NCBI GenBank assembly: GCA_052035735.1
Contig: JBPOHI010000028.1
Coordinates: 27,333 to 91,332, forward strand
From: JAGPDF01 sp052035735
Lineage (GTDB): Bacteria; Acidobacteriota; Thermoanaerobaculia; Multivoradales; JAGPDF01
DNA: 64,000 bases
Direction of reading: 5' to 3'
Positions 25,504 through 35,850 of the stretch are shown piece by piece. Every line of letters starts with the position of its first letter. The stretch's first letter is position 1. A program made the position numbers and the translations under genes. Under the pieces are notes generated by a model. That model saw only the letters and a program-made list of their open reading frames with translations. It did not search any database and was not told the origin of the DNA.

Positions 25504-27546
25504 TTACTCACCGGTCTCGACTTCCCTGATGGTGAGCAGATGGTCTCCCTGGCGGATCCGGTCGAGAACGGAGTCGTCCCCCTCGACCTGGCCGAAGACC
25601 GTGTAGCCGCCGTCGAGGTGCGGCTGCGGCGCAAGGGCGATGAAGAACTGGCTTCCGCCGGTGTCGGGTCCGGAGAGGGCCATGCCGACGGCGCCGCGGA
25701 CGAAGCGCAATCGGTTGATCTCGTCACGGAGGGCGAAACCTGGGCCTCCCCAGCCATCCCCCCGCGGATCGCCGGCTTGCACCACGAAATCGGGCACCAC
25801 CCGGTGAAAGGACTGGCCGTCGAAGTAGCCCTGGCCGGCGAGCTGCAGGAACGACAGACAGGTGAGCGGCGCTTGCGGACAGGCGAGGACGATGCGGAAG
25901 GCGCCGCACTCGGTCGTCACTTCGACCCGCCGCGGCCGGTCGGTCTGCAGCAGGATCTGGGAGTAGACCGGCCCGCTGCGATTCGTAGCGACCGGCCCGA
26001 TCTCCGGCCGTGGCTCGCCCAGACGCACGAGGGCTGCCGCCGCTTCGCGCCGCACCAGGAAGTCCCTGTTCTCGGCGAGTCGCTCCAGCAGGTCCACTGC
26101 GCTCTCGGCCTCCCCCGGCGCCACCAGAGCCCGCGCGGCGAGCGCCCGGACACCTGCCAGCTTCGCGTCCGCCAGCGAGTCCTGGTCGGCCTCGGCCAGC
26201 GCCTGTCCAAGGTCGGAGGCCGGCAACACGGGCGCCGCCACGAGCGCCTCGAGCATCGTCGCGCGCACCGCCGGATCGCCGTCGGTCAGAAACCGGTGCG
26301 CGAGGGCGGCGACTCTGGCATGGGCATCTTCCGCTTCGCCAGGGTCGTTCGCCAGGCGTCCTTCGATCGCTGCCAACCGGACCATCGGCTCCGGATCCGC
26401 CGATAGCCTCTCCACCAGGTCGTCGAGCCCGAGTATTGCCGCGCTCTCCGCCGCAACCGCCCGGAGCGTGCGCAGCGCCGCTACCGCCGCGGTCCGGACG
26501 GCGTCCTCCGCCGCCGCATCGTCCGCCTCGACGAGCTCGCGCAGCGCCAGCTCCCGCTCCCTGGGTTCGCCGGCCTCGAGGCGCGCGAGGACGGCCTGGC
26601 GCACCGCCGGCTGCGCCAGCCACGCCGACGCCGACTCGATGGCGACGGCTCGCACTCCCGGCAAGGGATCGTCGAGCTGCGCGGCGAGCTGGCTCCCCCA
26701 CCCCAGTGGAGGTACCGCCTGGGTGCGGGCGAGGATGCGCGCACCAGAGCGGAGCGCTTGCATCCGCGGCGACGGCTGGGGCGCGGCGAGAAGCGGTTCC
26801 ATGGCAGCGAGGTCCGAGAGGTCGCCGACCTCTCCCAGCCCGCGCGCCGCCGAAGCGCGGATCCGCATCTCGGGATCGGCGAGCAGACGGCGCAGCAGAG
26901 GCAGGGCTGCGGCTCGCGCTTCGCGACCGAGGGCGTAGGCGGCCGCGCTGCGAATCTCCGGGTCCGGATTCTCCAGTAGCTCACCGGCGGCCGCGACGAC
27001 ACCGTCCTCCTTGAAGCGGAACAGCGCCGGTGCCAGACGGAGCGCCGCTTCCCGCGGCTCGAGAGCGCCGAGCGTCCTGCGGACGTCGGCGAGCGGCGCC
27101 TGGAGCTTTCCCAGCGCTTCGACGGCCAGCACGCCGGTCGTCGAGTCGTCGTCGACGGCGGCACGCGCCAGCGCGGGTATCGCCTCGGGCGCCCCGAGCT
27201 CGCCGAGGGCGAAGGCAGCGCTCTGTCGCACCGCAGGGTCGATGTCGACCAGCAGGCCCTGCAGAATCCCGCGGCCGCGCTCGTCGCCGATCCGTCCCAA
27301 AGTCACAGCGAGGTCACGCCGGACGCTCGCCGAGCTGTCCAGCAAGCCGATGAAGACGCCCTCTTCGAAACGCTTCTGATCGGCCATCAGCAGCAGGAGC
27401 GCCTGGGTATCACGCAGGTCCGTAGCGCGCGCCGAGCGCGCCTCTTCACGGGTCGGAAGGGGCTTCGCCACCGGCGCCTGCGAACAGGCTAGCGCCGGAA
27501 GCAGGAGCCAGAGGAGCGTCGGGCGGAGCGGGCGAGGGTCCATCAT
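25504..27546 (-). CDS. HEAT-repeat lipoprotein with C-terminal cyclophilin domain
   Basis: This 680-residue protein starts with a lipoprotein signal (LLWLLLPALACSQ, Cys near residue 21). Residues 30-500 are HEAT-like repeats (VRRDLAVTLGRIGDERGRGILQGLL; VRQSAAFALGELGAPEAIPALARAA). The final 170 residues are a peptidyl-prolyl isomerase: FHRVVPDFVVQAGDPRGDGWGG, GSQFFIAL and DGGYTVFGQV carry the active-site Arg, Phe and Gln equivalents. It is probably a periplasmic foldase anchored to a membrane, with the repeats docking a client. Two adjacent ATGs (27546, 27543) are possible starts. Confidence 0.85.
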   Translation of the reverse strand: MMDPRPLRPTLLWLLLPALACSQAPVAKPLPTREEARSARATDLRDTQALLLLMADQKRFEEGVFIGLLDSSASVRRDLAVTLGRIGDERGRGILQGLLVDIDPAVRQSAAFALGELGAPEAIPALARAAVDDDSTTGVLAVEALGKLQAPLADVRRTLGALEPREAALRLAPALFRFKEDGVVAAAGELLENPDPEIRSAAAYALGREARAAALPLLRRLLADPEMRIRASAARGLGEVGDLSDLAAMEPLLAAPQPSPRMQALRSGARILARTQAVPPLGWGSQLAAQLDDPLPGVRAVAIESASAWLAQPAVRQAVLARLEAGEPRERELALRELVEADDAAAEDAVRTAAVAALRTLRAVAAESAAILGLDDLVERLSADPEPMVRLAAIEGRLANDPGEAEDAHARVAALAHRFLTDGDPAVRATMLEALVAAPVLPASDLGQALAEADQDSLADAKLAGVRALAARALVAPGEAESAVDLLERLAENRDFLVRREAAAALVRLGEPRPEIGPVATNRSGPVYSQILLQTDRPRRVEVTTECGAFRIVLACPQAPLTCLSFLQLAGQGYFDGQSFHRVVPDFVVQAGDPRGDGWGGPGFALRDEINRLRFVRGAVGMALSGPDTGGSQFFIALAPQPHLDGGYTVFGQVEGDDSVLDRIRQGDHLLTIREVETGE

Positions 27547-27628
27547 GGACGGATCATGCTACGCAGCGCCCGCCCTCTGTGGCAAGGCGGCGATTCCCCG
27601 GGAAGAGCCCAGCAGAAGGGCAGGCCTT

Positions 27629-28372
27629 TCAGGTCCCGATGGACAATCGGTCGGCGAGGAGCTTGGGCAACCCGGCCTTGAGGATACGCTGCTGCGCACG
27701 GTCGACCGGATAGGCGACCCGGTGCCAGCGGACGATGCGCTTGTCGGAGTCGTAAGTCATGTAGGCCGCGCGCGGATCGCGGTCCCGGGGCTGGCCGATC
27801 GAGCCGGGGTTGATCAGATACCGGTTGCCAGGCTCGATCGCGATGGTGCCGGTCTCGCCGCGCAGGAGCGCCACCCGGATGTCGCGCCCGTGATGAACGA
27901 AGAGCGACGGCACATGGGTGTGTCCGAAGAAGACGAGATCCGAGGGGTAGTTCTCGAAGATCTCCCACGCTTCGTACATCGAGAAGACATAGGTGTCCTC
28001 GTCGAGCGGCGAGCCGTGACAGATCGAGAATCCTTCGGGGAGGACCAGCGGTCCGCGCGGCAACTCGCGCACGAAGCGCAGGTTGGCCGCGGTCAGATGA
28101 TCGGCCGTCCAGCGCGCGGCAGCGAGCGCCGCGTGATTGAAGTTGGCGCCGTCCTCGATGCCGGCGACGACCTTGTCATGATTGCCGCGGATACGAAAAA
28201 CGGTCCCGGCGAGATCGCGCATCGCTTCGACGACCTGATTCGGTCCCGCGCCGTAACCGACCAGATCGCCGAGCACGAGCACTGCGTCGAAGCGCTTCCG
28301 CCGAACCCGGCGGAGGACCGCCTGGAGGGCTTCGGCATTGCCGTGCATATCGGAGAGGATCAGGTATTGCAC
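27629..28372 (-). CDS. Metallophosphoesterase, calcineurin-like (YfcE/DUF2437 type)
   Basis: This 247-residue protein shows the dinuclear metal motifs in order: DMHGN (residues 8-12), GDLVGYG, GNHD, and the later GHTH. It starts at GTG 28372, inside the end of aroK (13-bp overlap), so it is probably coupled to it. The family includes phosphodiesterases and diadenosine tetraphosphatase-like phosphatases. The substrate is not known. Confidence 0.85.
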   Translation of the reverse strand: MQYLILSDMHGNAEALQAVLRRVRRKRFDAVLVLGDLVGYGAGPNQVVEAMRDLAGTVFRIRGNHDKVVAGIEDGANFNHAALAAARWTADHLTAANLRFVRELPRGPLVLPEGFSICHGSPLDEDTYVFSMYEAWEIFENYPSDLVFFGHTHVPSLFVHHGRDIRVALLRGETGTIAIEPGNRYLINPGSIGQPRDRDPRAAYMTYDSDKRIVRWHRVAYPVDRAQQRILKAGLPKLLADRLSIGT

Positions 28373-28875
28373 GCGCGCCCCGCGACCAGAAGTGCGATGC
28401 GCGAGGCAACCTCCTCGACGCTCTCGCCTGCGGCGACATCGACCTTGATATCCGCCAGGGCATAGGCAGGCAGGCGCTCGCGATAGAGGGCCAGCACGGT
28501 CGCCTCGTCCCGGAAAAGCGGTCGATCCTGCTTGCCTCGCCCGCCGACGCGACGCGTCAGGGTGGCGAATTCCGGATTGAGCCAGACGACGAGCCCCGCG
28601 GCACGGGCCGTCTGAAGGTTGCGCGGAAAGGTCAAGGTACCCCCGCCAGTCGCCACCACAACCGGATCCTGGCGCATCGACTCGGCGAGGACATGGCCTT
28701 CGATCTCCCTGAACCTGCCTTCGCCCGCGCGCTCGAAGATCTCGCGTACCGACTCGCCGGCCAGCCCTTCGATCTCCTGGTCGAGATCGACGAACGGCCA
28801 GCCGAGGCGGTCCGCGAGACGCCGGCCTACGGAGGTCTTACCTGCGCCCATGAAGCCGGTCAGAAAGATCCTCAT
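28360..28875 (-). CDS. aroK: Shikimate kinase
   Basis: This 171-residue kinase has the P-loop GFMGAGKTSVG (residues 7-17), the shikimate-binding segment around DLDQEIEGLAGESVREIFE, the GGGTL loop, and the lid RVGGRGKQDRPLF. It phosphorylates shikimate in chorismate synthesis. The start at 28875 (MRIFLTGF) overlaps thiE as ATGA; a longer frame starting at 28926 lies inside thiE. Confidence 0.93.
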   Translation of the reverse strand: MRIFLTGFMGAGKTSVGRRLADRLGWPFVDLDQEIEGLAGESVREIFERAGEGRFREIEGHVLAESMRQDPVVVATGGGTLTFPRNLQTARAAGLVVWLNPEFATLTRRVGGRGKQDRPLFRDEATVLALYRERLPAYALADIKVDVAAGESVEEVASRIALLVAGRACNT

Positions 28876-29503
28876 GCCGCCGCAGCGAGGAGCTCGCGGC
28901 AGTTTCGGGCGATGTCGCCGGCGCACACAGCGGAGATCACCGCCACGCTGTCCGCGCCTGCGGCGAGCAATTCCGCCACGTTCCTGACCTGCACGCCGCC
29001 AATGGCGATCAGCGGCTTGGCGGTGCGCAGGCGTAGCTCGCGGAGCCTTTCCAGCCCCACAACCGGATCGGCGTCGTGCTTGCTGTATGTCGGGAACACC
29101 GGCCCGAGCGCGAGCCAGTCAACGGCCGGCTGCAGGTCGGCCTCGATCAGTTGCTCTTCGTCATGGGTCGACGCGCCGATGAGAACGGTCTCCGGGAGCA
29201 GCCGCCGCGCCACCTCGGGCGGCAGATCCGTGCGCCCGAGATGGACACCGGCGACCGGCAACAGCATTGCGATGTCGACCCGGTCGTCGATCCACAAGGT
29301 CCCCTCCCAGGAGTCGAGCCCGCGCAGACAGGCTTCGACCTCGCCCAGGAACGACCTGCCCGACATCCGTTTCGCACGCAGCTGGATGGTCGCGATGCCG
29401 GACTGAGCCATGGTCAAGGCACTCTCGGCAAGTCCGCGCGGCGCCAGCGCTTCGGCATCGGCAATCGCATAGATTCTGCCCGGCCGAAGTGCGGCGACCG
29501 ATG

Positions 29504-29507
<4 letters not shown>
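28872..29507 (-). CDS. thiE: Thiamine phosphate synthase
   Basis: This 211-residue TIM-barrel protein starts at GTG 29507, overlapping the accC stop as GTGA. Key family segments are TIQLRAKRMSGR, WIDDRVDIAMLLPVAGVHLGRTDLP, and IGASTHDEE. DWLALGPVFPTYSKHD and PLIAIGGV follow (phosphate-binding end). It joins HMP-pyrophosphate and thiazole phosphate. No TPP riboswitch is visible because the gene is embedded in the accBC operon. TenI is the alternative, but the set of motifs fits ThiE better. Confidence 0.85.
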
Positions 29508-30868
<1,361 letters not shown>

Positions 30869-30877
30869 CGGAAGGGG

Positions 30878-31366
30878 CTACTCGGAACGGATTCCGAAGA
30901 GCGGCTCGCCGAACTCGACCGGCTGTGCGTTGCGCGGATGGATCTCCGCGACCACGCCATCGACGTCGCACTCGATCTCGTTCATCAACTTCATCGCCTC
31001 GATGATGCAGAGGACCTGGCCCTTCTTGACCCGGTCTCCTACGCGCACGAAGGGATCCGCGGTGGGGCTGGGCGAGGAGTAGAAGGTGCCGACGATCGGC
31101 GAAGCAATGAGGTGCAGGGCCGCCGACGCGGCGGCGGCTGCTGCCACCGCGACCTGCGCTTCGCCGGCGGCTGCGACCACGTCCGGGTAGGCGGGTGGCG
31201 GCGCGATCGCCGGCGCGGCGACTGCGAGCCGCGCCTCCGGCGGAGTGGCTGCGGGCACGGCGCCGGTGATCTTCAGGCGAAAACCGCTGCGCTCGATCTC
31301 GAGCTCGTGCAGACGGCGCTCCGAGACGATCTGAATCAGTTCTTTGATCTGGTCGTAGGTCAACAT
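30878..31366 (-). CDS. accB: Acetyl-CoA carboxylase biotin carboxyl carrier protein
   Basis: This 162-residue protein has an N-terminal helical start (MLTYDQIKELIQIVSERRL), an Ala/Pro-rich linker (residues 40-80), and a biotinyl domain with the attachment motif EAMKLMNEIE (lysine carries biotin). It delivers carboxyl-biotin between AccC and the carboxyltransferase. It lies 7 bp downstream of the roadblock gene. Confidence 0.95.
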   Translation of the reverse strand: MLTYDQIKELIQIVSERRLHELEIERSGFRLKITGAVPAATPPEARLAVAAPAIAPPPAYPDVVAAAGEAQVAVAAAAAASAALHLIASPIVGTFYSSPSPTADPFVRVGDRVKKGQVLCIIEAMKLMNEIECDVDGVVAEIHPRNAQPVEFGEPLFGIRSE

Positions 31367-31373
31367 GATGTAC

Positions 31374-31730
31374 TCAGGAAAGCTCCTCTTCGAGCACCAA
31401 CGATGCGCGCCTGAGCTCGAAGCGGGCGCGTCCGACGCTGCCTGCGGGTGCGAGCGCGAGCAGCAGGTAGTAGCCCCGCGCGACGGCGCTCACGAGAAAG
31501 GTCATCCGCTCGGCGACGACGGTGAACTGCTGCACCTCGCCCACCGAGAGCTCCTGCTGCTGTTGCGAAATCGCCCGCACCTGCGAGATCAGCTCGGCGG
31601 CGATCGCTTCCAGATCGAGCTCCGGGCTGGCGCTGACCGACTCGACCGGCATGCCGTCGCGGTCGACGAGGGAGAGTGCGATGGCCCCTTCGATCCGGCC
31701 GCTGATCGTCGAGAGGTGTTCAAGAAACAT
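31374..31730 (-). CDS. Roadblock/LC7-domain protein
   Basis: This 118-residue protein has the single-domain roadblock fold pattern: an N-terminal helix (FLEHLSTISGRIEG), strand AIALSLVDRDGMPVES, a long helix (LDLEAIAAELISQVRAISQQ), and strands FTVVAERMTFLVSAVARG YYLLLALAP. Such proteins (MglB-like) regulate small GTPases or motor complexes. No MglA GTPase is encoded in the window. It overlaps the end of the TPR gene by 11 bp and precedes accB. Confidence 0.7.
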   Translation of the reverse strand: MFLEHLSTISGRIEGAIALSLVDRDGMPVESVSASPELDLEAIAAELISQVRAISQQQQELSVGEVQQFTVVAERMTFLVSAVARGYYLLLALAPAGSVGRARFELRRASLVLEEELS

Positions 31731-32976
31731 GGCGCTGGGAGCCTCTTCGAATGCGCGCCAGATAGTCCCTGAGCAGCTCGGCCTTGCGCGCTGTCAGACC
31801 TCCGATGATCAGACTGGGGGCGTCGGCAGGTGGGGTCGTCTCGTCGGCGAATGCGGCGGCTTCCTCGCCGCGCTGCTGACGTACCGACTCGAGACCGGCC
31901 AGAGCCGCGGGATCCCCTGGCCTCGCCTGCAGCACGGCCTGGAAGCTCTCTTCGGCCTCCGTCAGGTGACCCTGGGCCAGGTAGAGCTCGCCCAGGGTCG
32001 TGCTCGCGGCCTTCGGCGCGACCGAGATCGGAAGCACCGGAGCGACGGGTTCCGGTTCCGCGAATGCGGCAACGTAGCCCGTGTCCGTCTCGGACTCTTC
32101 GTTGCCACCGGCCAGCGGCGGATTCCCAACCCGGGACGCGGCGGCGCGGCTCGAGGCGTCTTCCTGCCAATCCAGGGAGCCATCCTCAGGCGCCGGGATT
32201 CTACTGGCGACAGGCTCCGCCGTGCGCGAACCGCGAGCCGTCTCCGTCGCGAGCTCGGCGGCGCTCAGGATCGGCTCCGCGGATGCAGCCGGAGCTGCGC
32301 TGACCACGGCAGCGGGAGGGGCGAGCGTGAAGATGCCCTGACGCGCGAGGGCAGACTCGATGCGCTGGACGGCATCAGATGCGTGAATCGGGCCGAACGG
32401 TTCCGCGGGCCGGACTGCGGCGTGCGGTCGTCGTGGAGGGGTGAGTGGGGCCAGGTCCACACCGGGCAGGCTCGCCGGAGCGGGCAGGTCGAAAAGCTCC
32501 CCCGCCGCGATGGGCGGCGCTCCAGGCCGGCTCTTCGCCGGCACAGAAGCCGGCAGCTGACCCTCGAGTGCCCGGATGCGATTCTCGAGCGGCTCGATCT
32601 CGGCGTCGCGATCGTTGAACAGTTTGTAGAGGTCGAGGCGCTCGCGCGCCTTCCCGGCCTGTCCTCGCGCCAGGTAGGTCTCGACGAGGAGCTTGTTGGC
32701 CACGAGCTGCGTAGGATCCCGGGCGACGGCGCGTTCGAGAAGCTCGACCGCGGCCTCCGGGTCACCCGACTCCATCAGGCAGCGGCCGAGGGCAACCTGG
32801 GCCGCGAGGTAGGTCGGGTGCTCTTCCAGGCCGGCGCGCAGGACGTGAACGGCATCGCCGAGCCGCCCGGCTCGGCGATACTCTTCGGCGAGCTGGAGGA
32901 ACGCCCGAGACTTGGGATCGCGCTCCCAGCGCTGCCTCAGCTGGTGGAGATGGTCGGTCGAGAACGGCTCAGGCAA
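31720..32976 (-). CDS. TPR-repeat protein
   Basis: This 418-residue protein has N-terminal tetratricopeptide repeats (residues 15-110, AFLQLAEEYRRAGRLGDAVHVLRAGLEEHPTYLAAQVALGRCLMESGDPEAAVELLERAV), a long low-complexity Pro/Ala/Glu linker (residues 140-310), and one further TPR near LGELYLAQGHLTEAEESFQAVLQARPG. The start codon is TTG at 32976 with GGGGAG 7 nt before it. No signal peptide is seen. The overlap with the roadblock gene suggests the two work together as a cytoplasmic scaffold and a regulator. Confidence 0.65.
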   Translation of the reverse strand: MPEPFSTDHLHQLRQRWERDPKSRAFLQLAEEYRRAGRLGDAVHVLRAGLEEHPTYLAAQVALGRCLMESGDPEAAVELLERAVARDPTQLVANKLLVETYLARGQAGKARERLDLYKLFNDRDAEIEPLENRIRALEGQLPASVPAKSRPGAPPIAAGELFDLPAPASLPGVDLAPLTPPRRPHAAVRPAEPFGPIHASDAVQRIESALARQGIFTLAPPAAVVSAAPAASAEPILSAAELATETARGSRTAEPVASRIPAPEDGSLDWQEDASSRAAASRVGNPPLAGGNEESETDTGYVAAFAEPEPVAPVLPISVAPKAASTTLGELYLAQGHLTEAEESFQAVLQARPGDPAALAGLESVRQQRGEEAAAFADETTPPADAPSLIIGGLTARKAELLRDYLARIRRGSQRHVS

Positions 32977-33078
32977 GGCTTTCTCCCCACGTGGAGAGCG
33001 CCTCGCCGGGCCCTTCGAAGCGGCGCAAGTGCATGACTCCGGAGAGTATAGCGCACCCTCCGAGGCGCCGAGAGCAGC

Positions 33079-33993
33079 CTAGTTGGTGATCTGCACCAGG
33101 TTACTGGCGGAGCTGTTTCCGATGCTGTTGCGCGCCGTCAGAGTGACGACATAGGTGCCCGCCGCGGAGTAGGTATGCACCGGATTCTGTTGACTGGAGG
33201 TCGGCGTGTTGTCGCCGAAATCCCACAGCCAGCTGGTCGGGCTGCCCGTCGAGGTGTCGTTGAAAGTCACCACCAGACCGGCGCGCTGGAAGGTGAACGC
33301 GGCCTGCGGCGGACGCTGAATTCCCACCTGGAAGGTGCGAGCGATGATGCTGCCGCCAGCTCCGCCGACTTCAGCGGTAACCTGGAAGTTGTCGTCGCCG
33401 ACGAGCTGCAGGTCGGCGGCCGAGACGCGCAGCCTGTCCGTCGCTTCGCCGTCTGCGTCCGTGGTGATGAATCGACCTCCCGAATCGAGCTCTCCGACTT
33501 CAGAGCGGAAATTCACCTGCGCGCCCGAGAGCGGCTGCGAGACGTCGTCTCTCACCAGAGCGAGGAGATCCAGCGATCCGCCGGTTTCGGCAATGCTCGA
33601 GGGGGTGACCTGGAAGCTCATCGAGGCGGCGAGCTGGCCCACCGCGATGTCGATGGTCACGGGTTCGATCCCGCCCGAGAAGGCCGTGATCGTAGCGGTT
33701 CCGGCGCGGCCGTCGCCGCGCAACTGTGCCGTCGCCTGCCCGCTGTCCGAGGTATAGGCGACCGGGTCGACGACGCCGAGGGTCGAGCTCAGGCGGACTT
33801 CCGTGCCCGGATTCACCGGGTTTCCCGTCGAGCGGTAGGCGCTGATGGTCACCGTGGAGAGACCGCGGGTGCTGATCCGGGTCGGATAGGCGGAGACGCG
33901 GAGGATCGTCCCGGTAGGGGCTACCGGCGTACCTTCGCTGCAGCCCAGCGGGACCGCCAGGGCGGCAAGGAGGAACAGGGAGCGTCGGCTCAT
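33079..33993 (-). CDS. PKD/Ig-like domain lipoprotein
   Basis: This 304-residue protein starts with a lipoprotein-like signal (MSRRSLFLLAALAVPLGC). Two bacterial Ig-like (Big_1-like) segments follow (GLSTVTISAYRSTGNPVNPG; GGSLDLLALVRDDVSQPLSGA), then a PKD domain (PPQAAFTFQRAG, WLWDFGDNTPTS, PVHTYSAAGTYVVTLTARN). ATG 33993 was preferred over ATG 34011 because it gives the best signal and a 20-nt leader from a possible -10 box (TATACT) at 34021. It follows the terminator of the pilus operon but resembles the two lipoproteins inside it. It is likely to be a surface or periplasmic adhesion-type protein. Confidence 0.65.
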   Translation of the reverse strand: MSRRSLFLLAALAVPLGCSEGTPVAPTGTILRVSAYPTRISTRGLSTVTISAYRSTGNPVNPGTEVRLSSTLGVVDPVAYTSDSGQATAQLRGDGRAGTATITAFSGGIEPVTIDIAVGQLAASMSFQVTPSSIAETGGSLDLLALVRDDVSQPLSGAQVNFRSEVGELDSGGRFITTDADGEATDRLRVSAADLQLVGDDNFQVTAEVGGAGGSIIARTFQVGIQRPPQAAFTFQRAGLVVTFNDTSTGSPTSWLWDFGDNTPTSSQQNPVHTYSAAGTYVVTLTARNSIGNSSASNLVQITN

Positions 33994-34020
33994 CGACCGC
34001 AGGTTTCGCATCTCGATGGA

Positions 34021-34050
34021 AGTATACGAACCGCGGTGCCGAAGCGTCCA
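34021..34050 (-). promoter_or_regulatory. Possible promoter of the PKD lipoprotein
   Basis: On the minus strand TGGACG (34045-34050) and TATACT (34021-34026) are separated by 18 nt. A perfect 9-bp inverted repeat (CCGCGGTGC / GCACCGCGG, 34031-34059) lies across it and could bind a regulator. Confidence 0.35.
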
Positions 34051-34073
34051 GCACCGCGGCTGCGCGAGGGCTG

Positions 34074-34106
34074 AAAAGGAAGAAGGCCCGGTGTCTCCAC
34101 CGGGCC
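34074..34106 (-). terminator. Terminator at the end of the pilus/lipoprotein operon
   Basis: GGCCCGGTG-GAGA-CACCGGGCC (34085-34106) is a perfect 9-bp stem with a GAGA loop on the minus strand. It is followed by TTCTTCCTTTT. It lies 30 bp after the IPT lipoprotein stop. Confidence 0.88.
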
Positions 34107-34135
34107 CCCGTTCGATAGTGAAGAGTGGCTGACCG

Positions 34136-35830
34136 TCAGTCGCCGCGGCAGGAGCTATCCGTGGGGTTGAAGGTGAACACGCCGTTGAGTGTCGCCGTGC
34201 AACCCGTTGCCGGATCGGTGATTCTCACGTTGGCGGTGACCGGCAGATAGCGCTCGCCGTCCGGATCCGGAGTCGGGTCCGGCGGTACCGGATTGCCGTT
34301 GTCATCGCAGGTCTCGGTCTCGAGGGCCGAGTTCGGAATCGCCGGCGACCGCGCCGAAATCGACGAAGAGTTCGAAGAGACGATGTTCCCCGTGAAGGCC
34401 GTCCCTCCGACGACGAAGTCGACGATCATGTTCGCTGCGAAGTTCGAGCCGGTGAGCGTGACGGCCGTGTTGCCCGATTGCGGCCCACTGAAAGGCGAGA
34501 CGCTGAACAGCAACGGCCGCGCCACTCGGTAGGTGAAGCTCGGCCCCGTGGCCGAATCTCCGCTCTCGATGTTGACGAGCTGCGTCGCTCCGGAGACATC
34601 TGTGCAGTTGGTGATCACGATCGGCACGGTGCGGACCACCACTTCGCTTCCGGAAACCGAGATCACCTGCTGCGCGTGCTGCCCCATGGTCACCGCGACA
34701 GGCTCGTCGAAGCCCTGCCCAAAGACCGTCACCAGCGTCCCGCCGGTTGCGGGCCCTTCGCCGGGGGCGATCGAGGTGATCCGGACCGAGGTGCCATAGC
34801 GGAACGAAGAGCTGGCGATGCCGAATCGTCCGCTGCCTTGGTTGGTCACTCGAATTCCGACCAACTGGTTCAGGTTGCCCTGCCCGAAGCCCGTCGCGGC
34901 GGGACTCAGGACCACCAGGCGAGTACGACTGGTCGACAGGACCTGTGCTGCCACCCACGGCCGGCTGGCGCTGCCGTCGCCGAACTCGACTGCCACCGGC
35001 GCCTCGAAGCCGTCGCCGTTGATCGTCACCTGCGTTCCGCCTTCGTTCGGACCGGAGGACGGCGTGACCGAGAAGATCTGCGGCTGAAGGATGCCGGTTC
35101 CGCCGTTGACGTAGACGAAGCCCGAGGCGAGCGAATCGGACGCCTGGCCCTCTTCGTTCAGGTTGATGGTGACGGCGACGGTGACCGCCCGGGTCTCTCC
35201 CGCCGGGAGGCCGCCCAGGAGCGGCGGTGTCGTGACCCGGATCTGGCTGGCCGAGGCAGACTGCACAACCGCCGTGACGCCGTCGAAGGTGACGCGGATC
35301 GGATCACTGAAGCCGCCGCCGTTGATCGTCACGATGTCTCCGCCCTGCGGACTGCCCGTGCTCGGGCTGACCGACGAGAGGAAGAACGTATCGGTAACGG
35401 GTTCGCGAACGCCGACCGAAGCGAAACCGACGCCACTCGAAACTGCGGCGCGGATGCTCGCGGTGCCGACGGTGTCGCCCGGGAACAGCACCACCGTCGC
35501 CTGACCGTTCACGAGTTCGATCGCGAGCGTCTGCGGACCGGCGGCGCTTCCGAAGCTTCCCAGCGTCGTGGTGACCGTTCCGGGCGTGAGATTGGCGACC
35601 GGTTGACCGTTGTCGGCGCGCGTCGCACGGACGACCAGAGTGGCGAAGCTCGTGCTTCCGGCCTCGAGCGATGCCGTCGAGGAGGAGACGGACACGTTGA
35701 TGCCGACGGAGGGCGGTACCGGATTCGTTGGCGGCGCGGTCGGCGAGCTCGGGCTGTCCGTGCTGCACCCGAGGGTGAAGGCCAGGCCCAGGGCCAGAAG
35801 TGGAAAGCGGTAGCGTGTCAGGGCTCTCAT
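34136..35830 (-). CDS. Lipoprotein with an Ig-like domain and four IPT/TIG domains
   Basis: This 564-residue protein has a lipoprotein signal ending TLGC (Cys near 22) after MRALTRYRFPLLALGLAF, a Ser/Pro linker, and an Ig-like domain (NVSVSSSTASLEAGSTSFATLVV). Four IPT/TIG repeats follow, recognised by SVSPSTGSPQGGDIVTINGGGF, SVTPSSGPNEGGTQVTINGDGF, SIAPGEGPATGGTLVTVFGQGF, and SVSPFSGPQSGNTAVTLTGSNF. A GGAGAG site precedes ATG 35830. It is the second gene after pilQ and probably co-transcribed, which suggests a pilus- or surface-associated role. Function is otherwise unknown. Confidence 0.75.
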   Translation of the reverse strand: MRALTRYRFPLLALGLAFTLGCSTDSPSSPTAPPTNPVPPSVGINVSVSSSTASLEAGSTSFATLVVRATRADNGQPVANLTPGTVTTTLGSFGSAAGPQTLAIELVNGQATVVLFPGDTVGTASIRAAVSSGVGFASVGVREPVTDTFFLSSVSPSTGSPQGGDIVTINGGGFSDPIRVTFDGVTAVVQSASASQIRVTTPPLLGGLPAGETRAVTVAVTINLNEEGQASDSLASGFVYVNGGTGILQPQIFSVTPSSGPNEGGTQVTINGDGFEAPVAVEFGDGSASRPWVAAQVLSTSRTRLVVLSPAATGFGQGNLNQLVGIRVTNQGSGRFGIASSSFRYGTSVRITSIAPGEGPATGGTLVTVFGQGFDEPVAVTMGQHAQQVISVSGSEVVVRTVPIVITNCTDVSGATQLVNIESGDSATGPSFTYRVARPLLFSVSPFSGPQSGNTAVTLTGSNFAANMIVDFVVGGTAFTGNIVSSNSSSISARSPAIPNSALETETCDDNGNPVPPDPTPDPDGERYLPVTANVRITDPATGCTATLNGVFTFNPTDSSCRGD

Positions 35831-35850
35831 AGTTACTCTCTCCTGGCGAT

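Noticed and set aside
23440..26406. 988-codon plus-strand open frame crossing three genes
   Set aside because: It spans the bactofilin-like, anti-sigma, sigma and HEAT genes in antisense and has the shifted composition of a shadow frame.
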